From Zhengitettix transpicula (lineage: Eukaryota; Arthropoda; Insecta; Orthoptera; Tetrigidae): a stretch of 64,000 bases of DNA. Numbering within the stretch: position 1 is the first letter of the stretch; each line of letters starts with the position of its first letter. The notes beneath the pieces are model-generated. The model saw only the letters and a program-made list of their open reading frames with translations, made no database searches and was not told the DNA's origin. Both the position numbers and the translations under genes were made by a program. This document shows positions 23,592-34,750 of the stretch, in pieces. Location of the stretch: assembly GCA_037074705.1 (NCBI GenBank), contig CM073595.1:73828139-73892138 (forward strand). The letters are read 5' to 3'.

Positions 23592-24906
23592 CCAGAGTTC
23601 TAACTTTGAATTTCGAGAATCAATGATTTCGTCTATAATAGTGCCGAAATATACATTTTCTAAATAATTAAACATAAGCCAATTTTAAGGACAAATAATA
23701 ATTTATTAAATGAACAACTTTTAATCGCTTAATTTGCTACCTCATCAGGTTCAATTAAAAAAAAATAGATGTACAGGTCATTTTATGTTTACTGCCATCG
23801 TCAGTCGGCATAGAATGACCTGTCCAACAATTTTTTTAAAACTTGAACCTGAAGAGTCGCAAATTAAGCGTTGAAACGTTGTTAAACTAATAAATACTTT
23901 TTTTTACTTAAAATTGGCTGATGTTTATTTATTTATAAGTTTCCTCACTAGTTAGAATACATTTTTATATATAACTTTTCCATAATGTTACAGTCTCTTG
24001 AAGAAGAGAAGAAGCCATTTTAACATTGATAGTTTTGCATGGTAACGCCGATTTATCCTCGCAGCGATGATTTTTCGAAGTTGGGACTTCAAATTCAACT
24101 TTAGTCGGCTGGCTCACAAAAACATAGATTTTATGCTCCCCTATCAACATGTTTCTCCAATTCCAGTACAATTATTTCATTTCTCTTTTAACAAAACACG
24201 TTTTCGTATCACTTAGACCCAGGTTGCTCACGAAAGGAAATCCTTTTTCTTTTGGTTTTCCAGGTTCATAATCTTTTTTTTTAAAAATTATCGTCAAAGG
24301 ACTCGGGTTTTCCGTTTTTCTGATTCCTTGCCGCTAAAAAATGTTCACACATCTAAGTGGATATGTTCACTGAAATTATCAAAATATCATTTTACATTAC
24401 GAAAGCATATAAAAGTGATGGAATGACGTAATTTAAAAGTGAGAGGTCCACAAACGCAATATCCCAATAAACCAGCTTAACGATCGCCATGGTTACAGTG
24501 TTCCTGAGTTATACATTTAATCAATATATATGATTACTTTTTAATGTAATAAAAGTAACTCGTCCAATTCTGGCTACTCGGGGAAAAACTACTCTGCAAT
24601 TAGATTTACTACAGTCGTGTTGATTTCATTAAATATTTTAATTTCTTTGATATTGCAGGAAAGTCAACTATTTTATTAGTTCATCATTTAAACCGCCAAA
24701 ACTATTTATTTTAATAACTGGATGTTACTTTATTTTTGCCAGTTATAGTCGGAATGAAATATCAGATAAATGATTCTTCAAGAACACGCGCTGTATTTTT
24801 CTCAGTTTCCATAGGTGAATTTCATATCGAATTCTACGTCAGCGTTTCTCTAAATGTGCGCAGAGAAAGAAACTGGGCGTCTTTTATATTTTAAAATTTT
24901 TGCTCG
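23592..24906. other. Intergenic, nothing recognised
   Basis: A 'cgcttaatttgc...ctcatcaggttcaa' stretch near 23725-23755 and its inverted match near 23845-23880 ('aacctgaagagtcgcaaattaagcg') form a weak inverted pair about 100 bp apart. It may be a fragment of a retroelement 3' end. Otherwise no gene or repeat is supported. Confidence 0.4.
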
Positions 24907-26158
24907 TACTAGGGTGGTCTGATAAGTTTCCGACCTCAACGTGAAGATGGTAGCACTAGTAAATAAAAGCTAGTGAATTTCGTTGTTCATCTGTTGGCAG
25001 TTACTCACCAAAGTTTCAGCCATTTTGAACGCGCAGTTGTTATGTAACAGTCGTTTGAGTGAGTTGATGTGAGAATGTGAAAATGGAGTAAATCGAGTAT
25101 CGAGCAGTTATTAAATATTTGTTTTTGAAAGGCAATACGCCTACACAAATCAAAGATGAGTTGGATTCTGTGTACGGGGACACTGGAACATCATTTACCA
25201 CAGTGAAATTTTGGGCAGCTGAATTTAAACGTGGCCGTAAGAGCTTGGGAGACGATGAACGTTGGGGACGTCCAAAAACTGCAACTACCGACGAAAACAT
25301 GGCCAAAGTTCACCAAATGGTGCTACACGACCGGCGAATTAAAGTGAGAGACATATCAGAGGTCATGAGAACTTGTTTGTCACATATGAAGTCAACATTT
25401 AGGCATGAGAAAGCTGTCCGCGCGTTGAGTGCCGCGTTTTCTCACGTTAGACCAAAAACGTGTTCGAATGAACATTTCCAACGCTCTCTTCGCGAAGTTT
25501 AGGCGCATTAAATCCGAGTTTTGGCGCCGATTAATTACTGTAGATGAAACTTGGATTCGTCATTATACGCCCGAAACAAAAATACAGTCCAAACAGTGGA
25601 CTGAAAAGGGGGAACCGGCTCCAAGAAAAGCAAAAACTGTTTTTTCGGCTGGGAAAGTGATGGCGACTGTTTTTTGGGATAGTCATGGAGTTATTTTAAT
25701 CGATTATCTTCAAAAAGGAAAAACCATTACGGGAGCATCATTGTTTGACAAGCTGAAGGCAGAACTTGTGGAAAAACGGCCACATTTTCACAAAAAGAAA
25801 ATTCTGTTTCACCAAGACAACGCACCGTCTCACACCTCAGCGGTTGCCATGTCGAAAATCCACGAATTACGGTTTTAACTGCTTGACCATCCAGATCTAG
25901 CCCCAAGCGACTTCTTCTTGTTCCCTCATCTAAAAATTGCGCTCGGAGGACAGAGATTTTCGTCAAATGAAGAGGCAATCACCTTCGTGAGCACTTATTT
26001 TGCAGATAAATAACGCCGAGTACGTTTTGGACGGGTTACAGAGATGGGAGCATCGCTGGGAGAAGTGTGGAGAGTTACAAGGAGACTATGTTGAAAAATA
26101 AAATAAAAATATCTTCTATCATTGCTGGGTCGGAAACTTTTCAGACCACCCTCGTGTA
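24907..26158 (+). mobile_element. mariner transposon, both ends present, inactive
   Basis: Terminal inverted repeats of about 25 bp: AGGGTGGTCTGATAAGTTTC from 24911, and its reversed partner (CCGACCCAGC side) ending CAGACCACCCTCG at 26154. TA lies outside each end (24907-24908 and 26157-26158). Length is about 1.25 kb, normal for mariner. The transposase gene inside is broken. Confidence 0.9.
25084..26098 (+). pseudogene. mariner transposase, DD34D type, with stops and frameshifts
   Basis: The natural start at 25084 is followed by a stop at codon 3. The first frame (from 25119) holds the N-terminal helix-turn-helix region: FLKGNTPTQIKDELDSVYGD, TVKFWAAEFKRGRKS and GRPKTATTDEN. A frameshift near 25400-25450 moves to the second frame, which holds the catalytic domain: VDETWIRHYTPETK (first D), VMATVFWDSHGVILIDYLQK and HQDNAPSHTS (second D). 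After a stop at 25876 comes LAPSDFFLFP (third D), then a C-terminal MGASLGEV...TRRLC stretch. The triad aspartates are all visible and no residue is substituted, but the reading frame is destroyed. The enzyme would cut at the terminal repeats and reinsert at TA. The mariner at 9.0-9.7 kb is a close relative. Confidence 0.9.
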
Positions 26159-26955
26159 TGCGTTCAGTAACATTAATATGAATAAAGTTCACGAAGGATC
26201 ATGTCATACGTGGTTATTCATTCAGGCGCCAAAATTTTATTAATGAAGGCCAATTATCTTTGGGGATTTCATATGGATACTTTTTGTATTTCAGTCAGTA
26301 TCTAAAGTTATCTAAAAGAGCTTTAAATAGCTCACTCGTCCGTCCCACGTCGTATTTGTGTGAGTTGAGATTGTCAACTCTCACTGACCAGAAAAATATA
26401 ATATGGTCAAGTGTGTGAGATGTCCAAGATGAAGTGCAAACAAGACATACTACACGTTGAATGTATTTTTTAAAATTAAAATTAATTTGAATTGTTGATG
26501 GCCACATTTAATTTTTGTAGTTATTTTTATTTGCGTTGTGAGAAATGGTTTCATAACACTGGTACAAGTATGAATAAAAAAGACGACTTATATTGCTTTC
26601 AGTTCTATCTATGTATTTTATCAATTCCTTTTTGCCATGACTTTATTGGTGTGACGCAATATTTTAACTTGTATACGATATGGGGTCATTTTTTTAGGTT
26701 TATTTTACTTGCGTGGTTAAGAACTAATTTTATCTTCGGGTTTATAAGGGAATATGCTCCAGGTCATTTTCCTTGCCGCTAAAGTTTACGTCTCCATTCA
26801 TTCCACTTGCGTTCTTTTGCAGAAAATTAGAGACCTTATCTCAATTCCTACATGAAGTGTTCTTAAGTGATGTAAGCTTATGCCACGGCAATATCTTCTT
26901 ATCTCTGCGGTTTACTATGCAATTATTACTGAACAATAAGTTTAAAATTAAATTA
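26159..26955. other. Intergenic, chance frames only
   Basis: Frames at 26492-26782 (plus) and 26507-26295 (minus) are low-complexity and hydrophobic, without motif. No repeat from elsewhere in the window is seen. Confidence 0.45.
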
Positions 26956-27092
26956 AAGGTCAGGATTGCATCACAAGCGTAAAGGGTTACTTGATATACG
27001 TAATTACCTCGTATTATAAAGCTCATCACATTTTTAGAACAGAAATAAATGTCAAGATTGCATCACAAGCGTAAAGAGTTACTTGATATACG
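26956..27092 (+). repeat. Short tandem duplication
   Basis: The block GATTGCATCACAAGCGTAAA followed by GGTTACTTGATATACGT (from 26962) recurs from 27056 with one change. Period is about 93 bp. Confidence 0.85.
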
Positions 27093-27735
27093 TCTCGGAT
27101 TATAAAGATTACCAAATATTTACTCGGAATATAAATAAATGTTCGGAAGATAAAATATTTTTTTTAAAATAAAAAGTTACTATAAATTGAATACTTTGGT
27201 CCAGTATTATAATCCATCATTGTATGGATCAGTGGTGAATAAGAAATTATAAATGACACCAAGAATGAAACATACAGATATTTTAAAGTGTCGGAAGCGA
27301 ACGGCCAGCAGTTCCTCGATAAGGTTCGTTAACGCCAACATATGCGTTTCACTTTGCTTTGGTCGTGAAACATTATAGTGTATCTAAGGGGTCCTTATAT
27401 CTTAAAAGGACTGCCTGGCAGTTAGCAAGTGAATAGAGAACACGGCAAGGCTGTTATCTGTTTATGTCAATTCCCGGTTCTATTTTAAGTCTTCCAACGA
27501 AGCAGTAATGTTTTATTACGCGGGGCATCACTCCCCCTTCACAGATTTAGTTGCTAAAAACCATTGATAAAAAATAAAGAAAAAAGGCCAGTCCTGAATA
27601 GAGAACGATATTTGCATATATACCTACTTCACCACTATAAAACTGGTTAATTTTATTTACTTATAAACTATTAAGTTCTGTAAGCATCCACGTGTGAAGA
27701 CACGTGTAAAGGCTTCCCGAGAATGGACGACAAAT
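27093..27735. other. Intergenic, nothing recognised
   Basis: No gene or repeat supported. Confidence 0.4.
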
Positions 27736-28155
27736 GATCTAAGGGTTCAGGTCGCTATAAGCACGATCGCTACGAACACATGGATAGACTTCCAATTATG
27801 GTGGTTAGGATAATAACAAGAAAATAATAATGATAATATTAATATTAAAATATTACGGGATAACACACAATTCTGTACGCAGAATAGTTAATACTCGTAG
27901 GACTGACCATAAATTTTTAAAAAAAATTTTTTTATAGATGCATGAACTAAGGGTTCAGGTTGATATAAGCACGATCACTACGAACACATTGATAAACTTC
28001 CAATTTTAGTGGTTAGGATAATAAAAATAAAACAATAACGATAATATTAATATTTTAATATTACAGGATAACATAAAATTCAGTACACAGTATAGTTAAT
28101 ACTCGTAGGCCTCAACCATTAAATAATTATTTTAAATTTTATTTGTGGACGTATG
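27736..28155 (+). repeat. Tandem duplication, period about 213 bp
   Basis: CTAAGGGTTCAGGTCGCTAT followed by AAGCACGATC...ACTTCCAATT...TAATACTCGTAGG occurs at about 27738-27900 and again at about 27948-28110. Each copy is followed by a T-rich run and a 'gatgcatga' or 'gacgtatga' end. The copies differ by roughly 10-15%. Confidence 0.85.
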
Positions 28156-28159
28156 AACT

Positions 28160-28295
28160 GCTAGTCATTAGTGACTTTGTTAATTGTTGGGTTTGGCTTT
28201 AGTCTCAGTATGGAAACACACAACACCCATACCTTTAGCCGGGATTCGAAGCCGGGACCTTCTGTGATGCGACCACAGGAGATCGGCATATAACA
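28160..28295 (-). mobile_element. tRNA-derived SINE
   Basis: On the minus strand CGCATCACAGAAGGTCCCGG is followed by CTTCGAATCCC, a polymerase III B box (28241-28253). The same head with B box occurs in the plus-strand SINE at 33838. A tail with a 'tcactaatgac' segment follows. The A box is degenerate. Confidence 0.65.
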
Positions 28296-28602
28296 TTCTT
28301 AACTTTATTTTTTTCATTTATGAACATATTTTTGACCACAATCGTACTACAGATCGGAGAAAATTTTCATATTCTAGATAGTAATAATAAATGCAGATTA
28401 GTTCCTCAAATGCTATACATTCAGGATTTTATACATTATGCAGTCACTTAAACATAAAACTGACACTGATTCTTTAAGCAAAATTTACAATATTATAATC
28501 AGGGATTTATAAATATTGAATTTTTAAAAAACGAGTATTTTTGTCCCGATATTATTTAATTAGATTCAGCTTAAGTTACTATTATATTATATATATATAT
28601 AT

Positions 28603-29609
28603 TGTAATAATTAAAGGGCAATTAAGAATTAATAATTACAAACTGTTGGAATTGTTACCGGCAAACACACACAAAGATACAGTAATGGACGAGAATATGA
28701 ACAGGCAAGGTATTGTTGAGACCTGGCGCGCGTGAGTTGGTGGAGTAGTCAGTCAGCGACGAGACATTGCTGAGTACAGAATAATTAAAATTTAGCAGTC
28801 GGCGGTCAAAAATGATAAAGAGTGTACGTATAGTCGAGAGGATCTAAAATATTAAAAGCAGTAAGAAACGACAGCGTCAATCCAGATATTCATTCGGATA
28901 GGTCTCTGAGTGTTCCGCCAAACTATATTCAGAATCGACGAGGAGGAATCCTGCAAGGTGCCGCCAATAGTAAAAGTCCAACAGTTAAAAAAAGGTGTAA
29001 ATTCAGTGTAAAATGCCCTGTTCGTAATTTGTTTGAAGTGAGTGTGTGTTGCTGAACCTTTCCAATTGCTCTGGTACCAGAACAAAAACAGTGAGTTATA
29101 AAACCAATTAAATTAAAGTGTAAACATGATATTAAAGGTACAATATCGTCAGATTTCGATTTTATTTCGATTTTTTTTATTAAAAATATTTGTCAATAGT
29201 AAGCTGTAAATTGATTGCTTAAAAGGGAAATAAATATTCTTTGTTTAAAAGGCCCAGTAAAGACCCTGAGATAAGGAGAAAATTTCATTTATTTATAATA
29301 AAAAAATTTGTTGTAAAGATCGGCGAGTAATTGTTTTATAAATGTAAAGAATTTGTTTATAAATAAATTAATTGTTGGGTCAGTTGTAATAAATGCTTTA
29401 TTCATGCTCCACCATTATATTAATTTCCTAATAATTAATTGTTCATAATTGATCATTACATTTTGGCGTGCCAAAGATGGCGTAAATTTAATAGTTGTTC
29501 CATTTAATTAATTAAGTGTTCTTATTATTTGTGTATTACATAAATGACGCCTCAACGTGGGGCCATTCAAATCAGTTCATTTAATTTGGTTTATTTTATT
29601 TGATTATTA
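28603..29609 (+). mobile_element. LTR-type element, copy E
   Basis: Starts TGTAATAATTAAAGGGCAATT after (TA)n. Markers are CTGGTACCAG (29071-29080), AACAGTGAGTTA donor-like, CGTCAGATTTCG near 29150, GACCCTGAGAT (29262-29272) and the LTR end ATTACA (29455-29460). Two primer-like sites follow in series: a degenerate TGGCGTGCCAAAGATGGCG (about 29464) and TGACGCCTCAACGTGGGGC (29545-29563), each preceded by ATTACA. (TA)n follows at about 29610-29627. There is no coding capacity. Confidence 0.8.
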
Positions 29610-29651
29610 AATATATATATATATATTACTATGGTAATTTGTATTATTTTC

Positions 29652-29813
29652 TTTAGAATTTTCAATTCAAGAATAGAATGAAACCTTTTACAAGCTCAAG
29701 CCGTAGAGGACATGAACTTAAATTGAATTAAAGTATCAGGGTGGAAAATATTTCGCCCAGACGAGGAATCGAACCCGGGAGCTCCGCTTATTGTTGAATT
29801 GAAAATTCTAAAA
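29652..29813 (-). repeat. tRNA-like segment between inverted repeats
   Basis: Arms of about 23 bp (TTTAGAATTTTCAATTCAA at 29652-29675, and its complement at 29789-29813) enclose about 115 bp. On the minus strand this holds a B-box-like GGGTTCGATTC (29767-29777). It could be a SINE fragment or a small MITE that captured one. Confidence 0.5.
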
Positions 29814-31300
29814 AAAAACACTTGATTAATTTACGTATAACACTCCGTTCTTTATAGAAGTCCTTGAAAGAATTATGATTTAGGAAATTGTAAGCCAGCC
29901 TGAATCAGGTCTAATGGATGAAGGAATTTCGCACCGGATCTGGAGTCGACACGTGTAGCTCAGTGATAGGTTAGGGAATATTGCTCGACGACGTTGTACG
30001 CACAATCGCTACTAGCTCGGCGCCAGGTCCATATACCTGGAGATAAGAGTTTAAAGGGAACATCTTTGGCCTTGAAAATAAGTGAACAGCCGCAGATCTT
30101 CTATGGAGTTGATTGACCTTCTGATATGCGGTGTCACAAAAAATTAAAGGCTGTCACGGCATAGTTAAATAATTGGATAATGAGGTTGCACAGGTGTTTT
30201 TTTTTGCTTAATTAGAAACGAGAGAATGATACTGGATTGGAATATAGAAGAACTTATAAAATACAGAGACGGAGTTAGGGAGAGCATCTGAGATAAGAGA
30301 GTATACTGAATATGGAAAAGTGGATAAGAGTTGATAGAGGAATGTAAGACTCCTTCATTCAAATTATTTTTCCTGCTTCTGCAAACAACAACCAATTTAT
30401 TAAAATATATAAACCATTCCCTCAGTCAAAAACACGATTCTTCGTGCTCTACAATTTTTTATAATGCTTGAATCTCAAGATATAAGTGGGCCTTTCGGTG
30501 TAAATGAAACCGCGGTAGTTACTGTACAAAATGGGAAAAATATATCACGGCAGTTGTTTACATCACAGAAACGTCCAGGTGGGATCACAGTGTGGCCTAG
30601 GTTGGCGCACAGACATGACAGGCAACAACTATACTCAAGCTGGTCACAGTCCAGTCTGGCCGAAATCTGTAATTTGATACAATTTAATTCCCATCTCCAA
30701 ACGACAACTGCAACTCTCCATGAAAGTTAGGCAACAGCTCAGCCTAATATTGAAAATTACAGAATCGAGTCTCTCACTGTAGTAAAATATTAATCATTAT
30801 AATACATAAACGACTCCTTCAGTCAAAAACTTCTTTATTCGTGCTCTCCAACCTGCGAATAAAATTCATACATGCAACTTCCTCAGTCAACGTTTCCCTC
30901 TTCGTTTCTTTCCCAGTCCACGAATAATTCAATTCTTGGCACCAACTGACGAGGTAAACCGAAGATAACAATGCTTGGCCTCGGAGAAAGTATCGCTGTC
31001 AATGTCAATTGTGCAAAACGTAAACATATTAAATGTAGCACTTTCAGCGATAAGGCGCATAATGTTTTTTTTAAAAAAAAAACTTTACCGTAAGTTAAGT
31101 AAGTAAACTATCCTTTAATAATCAGGACTACAAAATGATTCATTGAAATTTGCTCAGCCGTTTCCGTGGTTACCCTGTTCCAACGATCTGACATACAGTC
31201 ACGCCAGTCTTTAATTTATATAGGATATTTTCCAAATATTTTGTAATTATACTGTCCTCTAAATATGTACTGTGGAAGCAGTTGTTTTAATACTTGTTGT
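29814..31300. other. Intergenic with repeat fragments
   Basis: A tRNA A-box-like GTGTAGCTCAGTGATAGG lies near 29950, without a matching B box. 'ctcagtcaaaaac...ttcgtgctct' occurs twice (about 30421 and 30818). A LINE-like 3' tail (GCTCAGCCGTTTCCGTGG...TATATAGGAT) lies at about 31155-31230. No gene is supported. Confidence 0.45.
30530..30740 (+). repeat. Dispersed repeat shared with 60.6 kb
   Basis: ATCACGGCAGTTGTTTACATCAC and GTCCAGGTGGGATCACAGTG match the block at 60612-60680 (GGTAGTTGTTTACATCAC, GTCCAGGTGGGATCACAATG). Later segments (AGCCCAGTCTG-like and a 'ccaatctccgtgaaa'-like end) match more weakly. The plus frame 30464-30730 falls on it and is not a gene. Confidence 0.7.
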
Positions 31301-31307
31301 GCTTCAG

Positions 31308-31427
31308 GACGTCGGGCTTATGACGGAGCCGCCGGACGCGGTCAGCCATGCCAGGCTGAACCGCTTGGACCAATACAGACAGCGCCTCCGCAGGACCAAC
31401 CAGGACTCGGCCAGACGAGGACCTCTC
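31308..31427 (+). CDS. Candidate host-gene internal exon, unknown product
   Basis: A GC-rich block in AT-rich surroundings. It is preceded by a pyrimidine-rich tract ending TTGTGCTTCAG (acceptor AG at 31306-31307) and followed by a good donor, CTC/GTAAGT (GT at 31428). It is exactly 120 bp, 40 codons, open in the frame that begins GACGTCGGGCTT. The predicted peptide starts DVGLMTEPPDAVSHA, continues RLNRLDQYRQRLRR and ends TNQDSARRGPL: polar, rich in Arg and Gln, with no membrane segment and a helix-like middle. I do not recognise the protein. The size divisible by three, the GC contrast and both splice signals favour a real exon of a gene with large introns. Transposon origin cannot be excluded. 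Confidence 0.5.
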
Positions 31428-32817
31428 GTAAGTTCCTCACTTTTCCTCCCACGTTCAAGCAAGGCCGCAAAATGCGTGCAATGCTTCACAGAATAAGTGG
31501 TGCGTTGTCTATCCTTCACATTGCCAGGACTGCATTATTTCTACAGGACCAACTGGTTTTACAAAATGCAATGTCGTATTTAATAATTTTTTGCGCGGAT
31601 CAAATCAGTGAAGCCTTCCTCCATTGTGGCTAACACAATGATAGAATTAGAGGCGTAAAGTGTAAAGGACCGAAATGAATACTTCCTTCATACAGGAATG
31701 AAAACATTGTGCACAATTCGTAGCATTAGGCCGGCCGCTTATTGAATGCGTTTTCGTACGAATTTGACTCGTGCGAACACGCACGAACCATCCTGACCTT
31801 CCAAATACTATGGGAGCGCGCTGACTGGGTCCGAGCTGTTCGTGCGTGTACCTACGTGTCGCTCCGACGTCCGAAAACAATCCGAACTTGTTGGGATTTT
31901 ATTCACTTTCGTGAGTAAAAAAAATGACATATTTTATTCTATTATTTTTATGTCGAGAAAAATAGTTTTTCCCTGTTATTGTGAGCTCTCGTTGCGCTTC
32001 TCTCTGCAGTCATGAATCTGCTTCTCTTTTCATTTTGTGGTCGTGGTGTTTCTTCTCTCTGGTTTTTGAAGTAAGGTTCCCACAAGCCGAGGCTCCTCGG
32101 TCAGTTTTAAGAGGTGTATGTTCCGGGGTCGCAGATCTTGGGCATACGGTAAGAGTTGTCTGCTATTTCTATTGGAATAGTCGGCCAGCTGCCTCCCAAA
32201 CTTGTCAAGGCACGGAGAAGGGAATGCAGCGACACCACAGCAAATCCCTCTCCCGTCATCGGAAGGGCGTGGGACAAGTACCAAATGCCCGACCTACTTA
32301 ACGCTGGTTTTTCTAGGGTTTGTCCTGCATCACTTTTATGCGAATTGCTGGGTAAGATCCTTAAAACTACAGCCCGGGGGCCCTAGTTAACCCTCGGCTG
32401 GCTTGCTCTACCCTTCGACATCCTCCCTTTCAGTTCCTTTCCTATGCTATAAGAGGGGAGTGGCCACAATAGTCTGTCAACACCATCTTCTTCTTTCCTT
32501 AAGCAAATCATGAATACCTTCCTTATCAATTATTACGTTATGAACATCGGCACGGTCGGGATTTACTTCAATTGCTTTCAATAACAATCGTCACTTGCTA
32601 CTGAGAATACCAAAGGCATCTCTTTTTAAATATATTTCACGCACCCATACGGTTCTACGATAGCGACGACGTCGTCTCCGAATTAGAAGAATATTATCTT
32701 GAAGGTTCACTCCAATGAGGCGTAACTTATAACTCAATGCTCCCGTATCAAGATTTTAATTTAAGAAATTTTATTATTTCTAGGCCCTGCCCATAAAATT
32801 ATTGTACGTGCTATGCT
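31428..32817. other. Intron or intergenic; GC-richer island at 31.7-32.5 kb
   Basis: At 31780-31850 the motif GCACGAAC / GTTCGTGCGTG occurs in facing copies, suggesting the end of a DNA transposon. The 31980-32500 part is GC-richer, with overlapping frames on both strands (for example 31981-32301 plus and 32284-32030 minus) but no recognised domain. It could be a repeat or an untranslated exon. Confidence 0.35.
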
Positions 32818-33805
32818 TTTTTTTAATTACAGTTAATGTCGCATTAACCTTTTGGTCATTAGCGACTTACATCTGTTAAGTTCTACATTTGTATAATAAT
32901 TAAATTACTTTATACAACTCAGTTTTCATTGTAAAGTCTATGAGGTTGTTTATTGCTGCTGATGAGTTGTAAATCTCCATCATTGAATGGGCGGCTATGG
33001 TTGATCTTCTTATCTGGCTATATTTGGGGCAGTCAAAGAGGACATGAGGAATTGTTGTGGGCTCCTTGCATGAGCTGCATACCGGCTGCGGAGATCTGGA
33101 AATCAAGAATGAGTGAGTGAAACTGGAGTGCAATGTTCTTATTCTGGCTACAACAACCTGTTGCCTTCGAGATTGTTCTGTAGGGTGCGATATTTCTCTG
33201 ATGCTGCTGACATTTCTGAGGATGACTCCGCATTCCTCTGGTTTCACAGGTCTACTCCACTTTTCCTCCAGTTCCTTGTAGAGCCCTACTCTGCAGTCTC
33301 TGCTGGTGCAGACTGGCAGGTTGCTGGATCTTCCTTGATGATCAGCTTCCATCTTCTCTAGATCTGCCCTGTCCTTATGCGCCGGTAGCCAGGCTATAGT
33401 GATCCGGTTTCCTTTTTTTGTATTTTCAATATATTCTCTCTAATTCGATTTATGCAACCATTTCTGTGCACTGTACTAGTTATTCTGTGTATTGCGTCCT
33501 TGGAATCTGTTAAGATGATATTGTTGGCCTCCGGTGTTTCCAGACACAGTTCCGTGGCCGTGAAGATGGCGTATAATTCTGCTGAAATTATCGATGCATT
33601 ATGGTTTATAGCGATAGATTTTTCTTTGCCTGTCGTAACTATTGCGCACCCAACTCCATTTGAATTTTTGGACCCATCGGTATAAATGACTCTGGGATAA
33701 TTATATATTTGTAGTAACTGATAGACTTTAGCGTTCCAGTTTGAGCCGATCGCCATTTAGTTACAATATCGCGGATTGGAAATTTCATGTCCTTAAAACC
33801 TTGTT
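32818..33805 (-). pseudogene. LINE ORF2 C-terminus: RNase H plus zinc-knuckle tail
   Basis: The first minus frame (33756-33394) is an RNase H domain: VIYTDGSKNSNGVGC (first D), ISAELYAIFTATE (E) and IILTDSKDAI (D), three of the catalytic acidic residues in the usual order. A frameshift in an A-run near 33410 leads to AWLPAHKDRADLEK and the second frame (33352-32900). This continues with ARIRTLHSSFTHSFLISRS and PVCSSCKEPTTIPHVLFDCP, a CCHC-like C..C...H....C end typical of I/Loa/R1-type LINEs. The 3' end is an A-tail on the minus strand at about 32818-32827. RT and endonuclease are absent (5'-truncated). In the life cycle RNase H degrades the RNA strand after first-strand synthesis. Confidence 0.85.
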
Positions 33806-33837
33806 ACACCTCCAAACAATAACGTTATAGCAGATCT

Positions 33838-34030
33838 TCTGCGGTGTTGGGGTCAGCGTGACTGTCTCGCATCACAAGAGGTCCCGGGTTCGAATCCCTG
33901 CGAGGGCATGCATGTTTGTGTGCGTGAGAGAAACTCGTCAAATAAGCCCGCCGACAAGCCAAATTGAGTTCTCTTAATGAGTCGCTAATAACCTGGGCTG
34001 TTGATGCGACTGTAAAGAAATCAAAATATA
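33838..34030 (+). mobile_element. tRNA-derived SINE
   Basis: The head contains an A-box-like TGGGGTCAGCG and a perfect B box GGTTCGAATCC (33887-33897). The tail includes GAGTCGCTAATAACCTGGGC followed by TGTTGATGCGACTGTAAAG, then an A-rich end (near 34020-34045). The head matches the minus-strand SINE at 28160-28295. It would be transcribed by RNA polymerase III and mobilised by a LINE. The sequence just after it (TTTCATTGAAATCGGTCCAACCGTTTT, 34050 on) is a separate LINE or SINE tail-like piece. Confidence 0.75.
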
Positions 34031-34750
34031 TAAAAAAAATAGTTATAAAGTTTCATTGAAATCGGTCCAACCGTTTTTATGTGAAAACCGAACAAGAAAT
34101 TCAGATTATATCGATTTAGCATCCGCTGTTACACGAAACGTAAAGATATGCCAAGCAATTCTAAGCAATCTACAAACAATATTACTAATTTTGGAGATTG
34201 CTAGATATCGTAACTCTGCGATTTTGGCTCGTTGGTAGTTCTTCTACAAGGAACGTAAACACCAATTTTTGGCAGATGGGATGAAAAGCGTGTTTTGCCA
34301 GCCGTAGGTTGCTCATAGACTATTTTGAGCATTTGCAAAATTAACTTCTTTCTTGACGTCATAACAAGCTATTCCGTAATTAATTAGTGATATTTTACAA
34401 AAACAAAACGTTCGGTGTCTTTGATGCCCAGTGCGGTGCAGAACTCTTTTTTTTCTGTCAGCTCTTCTCTAACATAAAACCCCTTAACATGAATTTTTCT
34501 TCCATCCCATTAGCAATTCCCATATTTCAGAAAAGTCTCCCAGTTCGTGCTCTTCACCTACCTACTTCCGAAAATTCGTAGTTTCAAACCCCTAACCCTT
34601 TCCTTTTTTTACCAATCGGTGTTTGACGTTTCGCCGACTTTTACCACAACGGAGCCACAAACTAAAATTTCAGCGTCTAGGAACCTCACCTTGAATATTT
34701 CGCCTCATTTTTCTTGACGGCAAACATCTATTGTAAAGTTACGCATCGAT
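34031..34750. other. Intergenic, repeat tail then nothing recognised
   Basis: Begins with a LINE-tail-like sequence (see previous entry). The frames at 34056 and 34387 are short and without motif. Confidence 0.45.

Noticed and set aside
29940..30010. Possible tRNA gene from GTGTAGCTCAGTGATAGG
   Set aside because: A-box-like only; no B box at the right distance and no cloverleaf.
33838..33910. Functional tRNA gene
   Set aside because: B box is perfect, but the acceptor arms do not pair and a SINE tail follows.
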